Part shown: one piece after another, positions 8,940 to 16,620 of the stretch
How the letters are laid out: every line of letters begins with the position of its first letter
How positions within the stretch are numbered: the first letter of the stretch is position 1
Assembly: GCA_023424865.1 (NCBI GenBank)
Contig: JAFADM010000436.1
Location: 1-37,007, forward strand
Direction of reading: 5' to 3'
Length of the DNA: 37,007 bases
Origin: Bacillota bacterium
GTDB lineage: Bacteria > Bacillota_A > Clostridia > DSM-8532
Notes under the pieces: model-generated
Told to the model about the DNA's origin: nothing
Seen by the model: only the letters and a program-made list of their open reading frames with translations
The model's database searches: none
Program-made: the position numbers and the translations under genes

Positions 8940-8993
8940 AAAAGACAATTGATATAACAGCTCCGCAAAAGACAATTGATATAACAGCTCCGC
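8940..8993 (+). repeat. Perfect 27-bp tandem duplication
   Basis: Two identical, directly adjacent 27-base copies (8940-8966 and 8967-8993), each starting AAAAGACAATTGATATAACA and ending GCTCCGC. The last 8 bases of each copy can pair with GCGGAGCT at 9000-9007, so the duplication doubles the 5' arm of the following hairpin. Confidence 0.95.
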
Positions 8994-9010
8994 ATCTTGG
9001 CGGAGCTTTA
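8986..9010 (+). terminator. Weak terminator-like hairpin after the fucosidase gene
   Basis: AGCTCCGC (8986-8993) pairs perfectly with GCGGAGCT (9000-9007), loop of 6, followed only by TTA. Likely the operon terminator, but the T-tract is poor. The identical arm in the first repeat copy (8959-8966) offers an alternative pairing. Confidence 0.55.
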
Positions 9011-9044
9011 TGTCATTAATGAGGGTATAGCAATTCTTGAGGCG

Positions 9045-9073
9045 TTGCGGTGTCCATCAGCCCATAGTATAAT
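9045..9073 (+). promoter_or_regulatory. Candidate sigma-A promoter for the membrane protein/NUDIX pair
   Basis: TTGCGG (9045-9050), 17-base spacer, perfect TATAAT (9068-9073), 28 bases before the start codon at 9101. Confidence 0.55.
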
Positions 9074-9100
9074 GGCCTTAGCCAGTCCAAGGAGAATTTT

Positions 9101-9598
9101 ATGAATTATTATTTTGGGTTTTCTGTTGCGGGGCTTTTGGTTTTTCTGCTACCAATGCTTCCAAACCTTTTGTATTTCAGATTTTTTGCTCCGAAAGCAG
9201 ACAAAGAAAAAGAGAAAACTGAGGAAAACAGGCCGGCGGGGCATTTGCTGGAATGGCTGGAGCACGGCTGTCAGGCTCTTTTTGTGGCTATGCTCATTTT
9301 TATAAAAAACAAATCCGCTGAAAATGCCCAGGGATTTCCGGAACTTTTCACCCTCTGGACGGCACTCATGCTGCTGCTTCTTGTGAGCTACAACCTCCTC
9401 TGGGTTTTCTATTTTAAAGGCAGCCGCAAAAAGCCTCTGCTATTGGCAATGTCCCTTTTGCCTGTTGCCTATTTTATTTTGGGTGAAATAGGGCTGGGCA
9501 ATTACCCGGCACTGGTTCCCACCATTCTGTTCGGAGCAGCCCATCTGTTAATTTCATTAACGGACACTAAAAAACATGAAACGGCACAGGGAGATTGA
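9101..9598 (+). CDS. Small integral membrane protein of unknown function
   Basis: 165 residues that I do not recognise. About five hydrophobic stretches are visible (roughly 4-27, 49-65, 82-105, 112-130 and 135-155). A charged loop, KADKEKEKTEENR, follows the first one, and a charged tail ends the protein. The ribosome site AAGGAG (9090-9095) lies 5 bases before the ATG and a good promoter lies just upstream, so it is very likely a real gene. It is 6 bases from the NUDIX gene and probably co-transcribed with it; no functional link can be stated. Confidence 0.75.
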   Translation: MNYYFGFSVAGLLVFLLPMLPNLLYFRFFAPKADKEKEKTEENRPAGHLLEWLEHGCQALFVAMLIFIKNKSAENAQGFPELFTLWTALMLLLLVSYNLLWVFYFKGSRKKPLLLAMSLLPVAYFILGEIGLGNYPALVPTILFGAAHLLISLTDTKKHETAQGD

Positions 9599-9604
9599 AT
9601 CACC

Positions 9605-10171
9605 ATGGATTACGAACATCAGATAAAAGCCTATCGGCCCCAAAACGAGCAGGAGAGAGTGGATAAGGAAAATATGCTGGACTATATCCGGCAATACCGG
9701 CAGAACGTACTTTTAAGAGACAATGTATTTGCCCATATCACCAGCTCCGGGTTTATTTTAAACCGATCATTGGATAAGGCCCTTATGATTCATCACAATA
9801 TTCGGGATGCCTGGTCCTGGACGGGAGGACATGCCGACGGGGATGACGATCTTTTAGAGGTTGCACTGAAGGAAGCAAGGGAGGAAACCGGAGTGATGGC
9901 CATTGAACCCTTATTCGATTCCATTGCGTCTTTGGATATACTTACGGTTTCCGGCCATTATCGAAAGGGTTTTTTTGTCAGCGCCCACCTTCATTTATCC
10001 GTTGCCTATCTTCTTGTGGCCGATGAAGGGGAAGTACTCAAGGTCAAACCGGACGAAAATTCAGGTGTAGCCTGGTTTGGTCTGGATAATTTTAACAATC
10101 GTATGTTTTCCGCCCATGATGTCTACCTGTACGGAAAACTGATTGAAAGGGCCGGAAAGCCCTTGCTTTAG
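9605..10171 (+). CDS. NUDIX hydrolase
   Basis: 188-residue protein of the NUDIX superfamily, which cleaves nucleoside diphosphates linked to other groups. The Nudix box is at about residues 75-97: GGHADG, DDDLL, then KEAREETGV. Compared with the textbook pattern, the first Glu is Asp and the Arg before the catalytic Glu pair is Lys; the Mg-binding EE pair is kept. The GGHxDG form is common in a Firmicute subfamily with unassigned substrates. Translation probably couples to the membrane-protein gene 6 bases upstream, whose 3' end carries GGGAG. The stop codon overlaps the stop of the convergent MscS gene. Substrate unknown. Confidence 0.88.
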   Translation: MDYEHQIKAYRPQNEQERVDKENMLDYIRQYRQNVLLRDNVFAHITSSGFILNRSLDKALMIHHNIRDAWSWTGGHADGDDDLLEVALKEAREETGVMAIEPLFDSIASLDILTVSGHYRKGFFVSAHLHLSVAYLLVADEGEVLKVKPDENSGVAWFGLDNFNNRMFSAHDVYLYGKLIERAGKPLL

Positions 10172-11256
10172 TCCCTGTCCATATTCTCTATTTTAAAGCT
10201 GGCCGAAGGTATGGCCGGTTTAAGCTGATGCTTCTTTAAAATACTTAAAATATCCATCAGTACCTTCTCTTTTATCCCCAAATATTCCTGCCAGCGAGTG
10301 GTTTGAGTAAAAAAATAAAACAGGATTTCCAGGGCGCTATCACCAAAGCTGTCCAGATAAACATAAAGCGCCTCCGGATCAAGGCTGGAATTAGACTTAA
10401 GCATGCTCCGCAATTCCTCAATACAGCTGTTAAGCCTGGCTGGCTCCGAATCATAGCTTACCTTAATTTTAAAGCTCATCTGGCGCTTATCCATTCTTGA
10501 AAAATTGGTTATTACCTGGCTTCCCAGGGTGGAATTCGGAACCGTAACCAAAGCTTGGGTAAAGGTGCGTATTTTTGTACTCCTAAAACCCAGTTCTTCC
10601 ACCACACCTTCAATATCCGGCGTTTTAATCCAGTCGCCTATTTTAAAGCTGCTATCCAGCATCAAGGTTATGCTTCCGAAAAAGTTGGAGAGGGTGTTTT
10701 GAGCCGCCAGCGCAAAAGCCAGACCGCCCAGGCCCAGTCCTGCCAGAAGGCTGCTGATGTTGAAGCCCCATTGGTCAAACAGAGTAAAAGCAGCAAAGCA
10801 GCCAAGTAAAAATTTAGCCGCTTTTCGAATAAATCGGGGAAGTATGGGGTTTATGGCCCTTTCAGGATTCTCAAGCCATACCTTCAAGTAATCCGACAAG
10901 GTATCCGTAATGATGGCAGTAAGCCAGAAAAGGCTGATAGTAATAAGGGAACGGAAAATTTGATTTGTAAAATGAAAGGTTTCCTTTGAAAGCTCCAGAA
11001 AATTAATGCCAATCCAAAAGCCAATGACAGGAACTAAAAGTCCCGCAGGCTTTTTTAAATCCAGAAAAAGCCTGTCATCAAGGGTATTTCGGGTTTTTTT
11101 TGCAAGCTTCTGAAGCACTCCTAAAAGGCGCTTAACTAAAAAATGACGCAAAAGCAGCGTTAGCATAATCATCAGCAAGGCAGCGCCAATGCGTACATAA
11201 AGAATATCCAGGCTTAAATAAGTGGCCAGCTTTTCAAAATAAGGCGTTAAATTCAA
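10168..11256 (-). CDS. Mechanosensitive ion channel, MscS family
   Basis: 362-residue small-conductance mechanosensitive channel that releases solutes on osmotic downshift. N-terminal hydrophobic helices (about 20-40, 68-88, 95-117, 140-165) lead to the pore helix with the MscS signature GLGGLAFALAAQNTLSNFFG and then SFKIGDWI at the start of the cytoplasmic beta domain. The start is TTG 11256 (minus strand) with GGAAGG about 8 bases before it. It is convergent with the NUDIX gene: the TAA of this gene and the TAG of NUDIX share bases (plus-strand TTAG at 10168-10171). No terminator lies between them, so transcription from each side reads into the other. Confidence 0.92.
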   Translation of the reverse strand: MNLTPYFEKLATYLSLDILYVRIGAALLMIMLTLLLRHFLVKRLLGVLQKLAKKTRNTLDDRLFLDLKKPAGLLVPVIGFWIGINFLELSKETFHFTNQIFRSLITISLFWLTAIITDTLSDYLKVWLENPERAINPILPRFIRKAAKFLLGCFAAFTLFDQWGFNISSLLAGLGLGGLAFALAAQNTLSNFFGSITLMLDSSFKIGDWIKTPDIEGVVEELGFRSTKIRTFTQALVTVPNSTLGSQVITNFSRMDKRQMSFKIKVSYDSEPARLNSCIEELRSMLKSNSSLDPEALYVYLDSFGDSALEILFYFFTQTTRWQEYLGIKEKVLMDILSILKKHQLKPAIPSASFKIENMDRD

Positions 11257-11392
11257 AATTAAGACCTTCCTTAAAGTGAAATTCTTCGAACTGAAAAGTT
11301 TCTGCTCCGTCTACTTAATATCTTGCAAAAAGCGTCAATTTTTACCTGAACCGATCTATGAGTGGATTTTTCCCCGAAAGAAGGCTTCTATT

Positions 11393-11421
11393 CGGGAAAT
11401 ATCCCGGCAGTTTGGTATAAT
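11393..11421 (+). promoter_or_regulatory. Possible promoter with inverted repeat before the MoxR gene
   Basis: TATAAT (11416-11421) lies about 100 bases before the MoxR start. The -35 area is poor, but an inverted repeat CGGGAAATATCCCG (11393-11406) sits just upstream and could be an operator. The rest of the 260-base divergent gap (11257-11516) holds no gene I can support. Confidence 0.35.
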
Positions 11422-11516
11422 TCTTTTTTTTGTAAACAAAATGACAAAGAGAATGGGTTTTATGGAAGGCAAAATTTTGATAAAATGAATTCAAAAGGTA
11501 TTGGAGGAAGGCAGTA

Positions 11517-12464
11517 ATGAGTGAAAACGCGCCAATAATGAAGAAGATTGTCGACAATATGTCACGGGTTATTGTCGGCAAGGAAGGACCGGCAAAGCTG
11601 ATGGTTCTTTCTTTGGCTGCATCAGGGCATGTGCTGATTGAGGATGTTCCCGGTATTGGAAAAACCACGATGGCTTATGCCATGGCTCGCTCCGTTGGAC
11701 TTACATTTAACCGTATCCAGTTTACTCCCGATATTCTTCCTTCCGATATCACCGGTTTTACCTTGTTCAATCAGAAAACAGGGGAATTCGAATACCGTCA
11801 GGGAAACATTATGAGCCATGTCATTCTGGCAGATGAAATAAACCGCACATCCCCCAAAACCCAGGCCAGCATGCTTGAGGTTATGGAAGAGAAGCAGGTT
11901 ACCGTTGACGGCAAATCCTATAAGGTACCCGAACCTTTTATTGTAATTGCTACCCAGAACCCCATAGAATACATGGGAACGTATCCTCTTCCTGAAGCCC
12001 AGATGGATCGCTTCCTTATGAAAATAACCATGGGCTATCCTACCCGGGCAGAGGAAATAAACGTACTCTATCGTTTCCAGACGAACCATCCTATGAAATC
12101 AGTAGAAAAAGTTGTTACCGGAGAGGAAATAGCCGAGCTCCAGGAAAAAGTGCGTCAGGTAAAGGTGGAGGAAAGCCTTGCCGGCTACATTGTGGACATA
12201 ATAAGCGCAACTCGAAGGCATGAGCATATCCTGCTGGGCTGCAGCCCAAGAGCTGCTTTGGGCTTGTTCCGCGCCGCACAGGCAGAGGCTCTGTACAATG
12301 AAAGAGATTATGTTCTTCCGGAGGATATACGCGATCTGGCCGTACACGTTTTGAGTCACCGTATTACTCTGCGTCAGGAAGCTAAAATCAAGAAAATTTC
12401 CAATGAAAGCATTATTCAGGATATTGCTCAGCGTCAGAAGGTGCCTGTTCTTTCAAAACGCTGA
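11517..12464 (+). CDS. MoxR-family AAA ATPase
   Basis: 315-residue cytoplasmic AAA+ ATPase, thought to act as a chaperone in maturing partner proteins. Walker A is GIGKTT at residues 46-51 (K49), Walker B is VILADE with D106 and E107, and the MoxR signature INRTSPKTQASMLEVMEE follows. The C-terminal lid domain (about 230-310) carries the sensor-2-type GCSPRAAL. The ribosome site GGAGGAAGG lies before ATG 11517. It heads a three-gene group with DUF58 and a membrane transglutaminase, a widespread arrangement in bacteria; in that context it probably works on the two downstream proteins at the envelope. The specific role is unproven. Confidence 0.93.
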   Translation: MSENAPIMKKIVDNMSRVIVGKEGPAKLMVLSLAASGHVLIEDVPGIGKTTMAYAMARSVGLTFNRIQFTPDILPSDITGFTLFNQKTGEFEYRQGNIMSHVILADEINRTSPKTQASMLEVMEEKQVTVDGKSYKVPEPFIVIATQNPIEYMGTYPLPEAQMDRFLMKITMGYPTRAEEINVLYRFQTNHPMKSVEKVVTGEEIAELQEKVRQVKVEESLAGYIVDIISATRRHEHILLGCSPRAALGLFRAAQAEALYNERDYVLPEDIRDLAVHVLSHRITLRQEAKIKKISNESIIQDIAQRQKVPVLSKR

Positions 12465-12546
12465 AAATTCTGCTGTTAAAGACTGTAATACGTCAGTTTA
12501 ATGTTTAACAAACAGGGCATCTTTATAAAATAAAGGATGGATGATA

Positions 12547-13914
12547 ATGCCCGAGCAGACAAAAAAACGAAAACCAAGCAGGGAAGAGTATGGCAATACT
12601 GTAAAAAATGTATTGTTTTATTTACTTTTACTGGCTTTGGCTTTTATTTATTCTTATTTTTTCGGAGGGACGTTTCCATACACGCTGCTCTACATCATGC
12701 TTGCGCTTCCGATTTTGTCCCTTCTGCATTTAGTGGTTGTCATTTTATGTTTTAAAATGAGCGAAAACCTCAACGAACGTGTTTTTATAAAGGGCAACTG
12801 TGCCACCTATCGTATTGTACTGCATAATGCATCACCTTTTTATATTCCCGGAATCACTCTCCATTTGCAGATGGAGGGGCAATCCTCTTATCGAAACCTG
12901 AAAAGCGTGCGCCTTTCGCTGAGTCCATTTGCCAAAAGGCAATTTCTATACAGCTTGCCTCTTCATTTCAGAGGGCGTTATCAGATAGGCATTAAAGAGC
13001 TTGTTGTCCACGATCTCATGGGACTGTTTCATTACACCTTTCGTGCTTATGAGCCAAAGGTAATTCTGGTTAAGCCCCGAATCTGTCCTATTGAGTACAA
13101 AAGCGTTCCAGTGGCTAAAATATCCGATGGCGAGCTGACCTATGGCTTAAGGGAAATGGGTAACGATGAAATTGTGGATATAAGGGAATACGCCTATGGT
13201 GACAGTCTTAGGAAAATACACTGGAAGCTTTCAACCAAGCTTTCCAAAACCATGGTGCGTGAAACCCGAAATGAGCTGGATAACGAGGTTCTGCTCATTC
13301 TAAATCTCAGCAGGCCCGATAAGCTTGATACCGAATATCTTCAAAAAGAGGACTGCCTTATTGAGGAGCTGGTTTCTCAAATTCATTATCTTCTTTCCAG
13401 AAATATTCCTATCAGGCTGTGCGGATTAAGTGATGAGCTTTTTTGCGTTCGTGCCTCAAATATGGCAGATTTTGAGAATTTATACCAAATGCTATCTGAA
13501 ATTAAATTTGATCAGGATCCGGGCTTTGAAAATGAGGCGGCCTATTTTACGGAGCAGGAAACCCTTCGCAATTTGGTGTATCTGTTCTCTATACCACTTA
13601 CGGATGCACTGCTGCAGGAATCCTGTCTTATACGCAACCGAGGTTTTGAGCTTGAACTCTACTATCTGGATTATATTAATGAGGTAGATGGCGGCGCTGA
13701 AGACACTGAGGCTGATAGGGAGGAGGGCCTTCAGACCTTTTTTGCACGCTACGGCATTGGCAACCACCGGCTGAAGCCTGAGGAGCTGCCCCAGATCAGT
13801 CACTCCGGAAATACTTTTGAAGCCGGAGAGATAACCGGCTCTCACCACCGTGAGGTGAAGCAGGGAGATAAGCTGTTTGAGGGGGAGGCAAAGCTCTATG
13901 AGACAGGTATCTGA
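12547..13914 (+). CDS. DUF58 domain-containing protein
   Basis: 455-residue protein. Two membrane segments occur near the N-terminus (about 24-40 and 45-63), followed by a beta-rich region and a DUF58 domain whose signature REYAYGDSLRKIHWKLSTK lies at about residues 214-232. DUF58 is related to the von Willebrand A fold and occurs with MoxR ATPases. The start is set at ATG 12547: AAAGGA (12532-12537) lies 9 bases before it, whereas the in-frame ATG at 12541 is only 3 bases away. Its stop overlaps the next gene by 17 bases, implying translational coupling to the transglutaminase. The C-terminal acidic tail (about 380-455) is not recognised. Confidence 0.88.
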   Translation: MPEQTKKRKPSREEYGNTVKNVLFYLLLLALAFIYSYFFGGTFPYTLLYIMLALPILSLLHLVVVILCFKMSENLNERVFIKGNCATYRIVLHNASPFYIPGITLHLQMEGQSSYRNLKSVRLSLSPFAKRQFLYSLPLHFRGRYQIGIKELVVHDLMGLFHYTFRAYEPKVILVKPRICPIEYKSVPVAKISDGELTYGLREMGNDEIVDIREYAYGDSLRKIHWKLSTKLSKTMVRETRNELDNEVLLILNLSRPDKLDTEYLQKEDCLIEELVSQIHYLLSRNIPIRLCGLSDELFCVRASNMADFENLYQMLSEIKFDQDPGFENEAAYFTEQETLRNLVYLFSIPLTDALLQESCLIRNRGFELELYYLDYINEVDGGAEDTEADREEGLQTFFARYGIGNHRLKPEELPQISHSGNTFEAGEITGSHHREVKQGDKLFEGEAKLYETGI

Positions 13915-16504
13915 TAAAATATCCCGGTTTGCGCTGGGGTGGGCTTATGTTTTTATTTTTGTTTTCCTCCTGTCCAATATGTTCTGGAAGGAAGGGCCTG
14001 TACTACTGTCGGCCCTTTTTGCACTTGGTATGTACGGGATTGTTTTTGCTGCTTTTTCAAAAAGAATCACGGGCTGGTTTTTCATCGGATTAATACTAAC
14101 CGTTTGCTTCGGCATTATGTTTTTGTACTTTTCAAAAAGATATGAAGTTAAATACATTAAGGATATGGTAAACGGGATAGCGGATCTGGGTATCTTACTC
14201 TATTATAATTATGATCAGTCTTATTCCAATTGGCTGGTAAAGCAGTACGGAATGCCTCTGTTAACCGTTATATCCCTTATCACATCTTTTTTAGTGTATC
14301 TTTTTTTCAACCGGCTTTTCAATTTCTTTGTTATAACCCTCCTTTCTGCAGGTGTTCTGGCAGGCTGTTGGTTTTTTACAGGGAGGGAGAATATTTGGGC
14401 ATTTGGCTGGTTATGTACGTTGACCTTGCTATCCTATTTTCGTTTTATCTATGAGCGAAAGAAAAAAAGAGGCCTGGCGGTAGAATCCCTGCCCCTTGGA
14501 AATCTTATGATGGCAACCCTTCCGCTGGCTGCTCTTTTGGTTATCTTTACATTGGCCATCCCCAAAAATTCAACCCCCATTCAATGGCCCTGGATGGATC
14601 AGAAAATGGCCAATATGTTTACTTTTTTTGAACAGCGGTTTACCTACACCAACACTGAATTTTTCAAGCTTTCGGGAACAGGCTTTTCCAACGGGAGCCA
14701 GCGGCTGGGAGGTTCTGTTTATCCCAGCCAGACTTTGGTTATGGATGTTACCGGAAGTAAGAGAACCTACTTAAGAGGTGCGGCTTATCCTTATTACACA
14801 GGGGAGGCCTGGCTCGGCAGTCATTTAATGGCCGAAAACGGCTCGCTTACCCAATCCCCTAATCCCTACCCCTTTGATCCGGAGTTGTACGACGTATCCG
14901 AATACGATGAAATGAAAAACGGATGGCGTTATATCCCTGTTAATGAAAAGCTGTTTCCGGATATTTCTGAGGACAGCAGGGAGCTGCTTGCAGCACTGGC
15001 TGACGGCAGTATGAATTCTATTTTGTTTCCTTCCTATAAGCTGGATATCCGGTACAGAAACATCGCCACCAAAACGGTATTCTTGCCCTCCAACACGCGG
15101 CTTCCCGTTAAGGATCCCTCCGGCAGCCCCATGACCATGCTTTTTAATGAAGAAGGAATGGCCTATGTTGAGGATGGCCTTTTAAGAAACACCTCCTATT
15201 CGGTGGATTATCTCCAGCCCATGTACGGGGATCCCATGCTTCAGGAAGCCTTGAAATATAGCCGTGACGGTCTATATGCGTCAGCAGCTTATCTCTATTT
15301 ACAGAATTCCCAAAATCTTGAGCAGACTGAGCAGGAATACTGGAACGGTGATTTTTTTCAAACCGCCAGATCCGTTATCGGCAAAAATCTATGGCCCGAA
15401 TTTAGATATATTAACAAAAAAAATCTACTTATTGACATGAACCTGGATAGCGCCACCATGGAGGGAAATGCCAAGGAGCTTATAAAACTGGCCTGGCATG
15501 CCGAGCAAATAAGGGAAAAGTATACCCAGATAAGCCCTACCATGACAAAACGTACTATGAGCCTTGCATGGGATGTGACACAAGGCTGCGAGAACGATTA
15601 TGAAAAGGTTAAGGCAATAGAAAAATACTTAAGCTCAACCTTTACCTATACCACGGAAGTTGGCTATCCTCCCATGGGACAGGATTTTGTGGACTGGTTT
15701 TTATTTGACGCGAAGCAAGGCTATTGCACCTTTTTTGCCTCAGCTATGACCAACATGGTAAGGCTAATGGGCATTCCCGCCCGCTATGTGGAAGGTTATG
15801 TTATGCCCCAGCAATATGATTCCAATAATGTTTACAGTGTTACTAATGCTTCAGCTCATGCGTGGGTAGAAGTGTATTTTGAAGGCTTCGGCTGGCTTAC
15901 CTTTGAGCCCACCTCGCTCTACACAGGTGTAATGGGCTATATTTCTCCCAGCGCTCCTGTGGATGTGACGGCATTCTTTGATGATTCGGAAGCACTTGAC
16001 GATATCCTGAATATGTACCTGACACCTCAAAATCCCATGGATTACCCCATGCCTGATGTGGGAGTGGGTTCCGGAGATAGCTCAAGTATTAATGTGGGCA
16101 CGGTCCTGTTGGCATTGTTAGGAATTGTTGCCGCAGTTTATATTGTCAGCCAGTTTGCCGGTATTCTGCAAGGGCTCCGTATTAAAGCAACTAAACGAAG
16201 CAAGCGGGCGATCAAGACCTATGAGCTAATGCTCCGCTGGCTGGAAGGGGCCGGCTATTCCATAAGGCCCGGAGAAACCGCCCAGGAATATGGCAAGAGA
16301 ATAGACAACAGCCTTTATCTGGACGGAGTTACTCTGTCGGAGGCGTCCCGGCTGTTCTCTAAAGTACGCTACGGCGGTGTGCCTCTGCACATTGTGGAGG
16401 AGGAAGTTATGGAAGACACTGCTAAACGTTTAAAAACAGCCTTATTAAAGGATATGGGAATTCGCAGGTTCATTCCTTTCCGCTTTTTTGTTTTTGGGCT
16501 GTAG
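13898..16504 (+). CDS. Membrane transglutaminase-like protein (TgpA-type, DUF4129 C-terminus)
   Basis: 868-residue membrane protein. About six N-terminal membrane segments (residues 10-215) are followed by a large extracytoplasmic region holding a transglutaminase core, one membrane segment (about 732-755), and a cytoplasmic DUF4129-like tail (about 770-855, with the typical RYGG element). The catalytic Cys is C610 in GYCTFFASAM, His is H654 in SAHAWVEV, and the third position is E670 in FEPTS rather than the common Asp. ATG 13898 is chosen over TTG 13877 because GGGGGAGG (13881-13888) is 9 bases upstream. With MoxR and DUF58 it forms a known gene trio; the likely role is envelope protein or peptide processing, but no substrate is known. 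Confidence 0.88.
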   Translation: MRQVSDKISRFALGWAYVFIFVFLLSNMFWKEGPVLLSALFALGMYGIVFAAFSKRITGWFFIGLILTVCFGIMFLYFSKRYEVKYIKDMVNGIADLGILLYYNYDQSYSNWLVKQYGMPLLTVISLITSFLVYLFFNRLFNFFVITLLSAGVLAGCWFFTGRENIWAFGWLCTLTLLSYFRFIYERKKKRGLAVESLPLGNLMMATLPLAALLVIFTLAIPKNSTPIQWPWMDQKMANMFTFFEQRFTYTNTEFFKLSGTGFSNGSQRLGGSVYPSQTLVMDVTGSKRTYLRGAAYPYYTGEAWLGSHLMAENGSLTQSPNPYPFDPELYDVSEYDEMKNGWRYIPVNEKLFPDISEDSRELLAALADGSMNSILFPSYKLDIRYRNIATKTVFLPSNTRLPVKDPSGSPMTMLFNEEGMAYVEDGLLRNTSYSVDYLQPMYGDPMLQEALKYSRDGLYASAAYLYLQNSQNLEQTEQEYWNGDFFQTARSVIGKNLWPEFRYINKKNLLIDMNLDSATMEGNAKELIKLAWHAEQIREKYTQISPTMTKRTMSLAWDVTQGCENDYEKVKAIEKYLSSTFTYTTEVGYPPMGQDFVDWFLFDAKQGYCTFFASAMTNMVRLMGIPARYVEGYVMPQQYDSNNVYSVTNASAHAWVEVYFEGFGWLTFEPTSLYTGVMGYISPSAPVDVTAFFDDSEALDDILNMYLTPQNPMDYPMPDVGVGSGDSSSINVGTVLLALLGIVAAVYIVSQFAGILQGLRIKATKRSKRAIKTYELMLRWLEGAGYSIRPGETAQEYGKRIDNSLYLDGVTLSEASRLFSKVRYGGVPLHIVEEEVMEDTAKRLKTALLKDMGIRRFIPFRFFVFGL

Positions 16505-16518
16505 CCATAAGACGCTTC

Positions 16519-16547
16519 TGTACAATATCGACAAGGCATGCTATGAT
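16519..16547 (+). promoter_or_regulatory. Weak candidate promoter before the acyl-CoA synthetase gene
   Basis: TGTACA (16519-16524), 17-base spacer, TATGAT (16542-16547), in the 116-base gap after the transglutaminase gene. No terminator is visible there, so read-through from upstream is also possible. Confidence 0.35.
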
Positions 16548-16620
16548 GTAGGTGTAAAATTATACGTTTTATATGATATAGCGTATAGCTTACACCAAGT
16601 TAACAGCCGGAGGAGTGCAC

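Noticed and set aside
11276..11488. 70-codon plus-strand open frame in the MscS-MoxR gap
   Set aside because: No ribosome site, no recognisable sequence, and it covers the likely promoter and inverted repeat of the MoxR gene.
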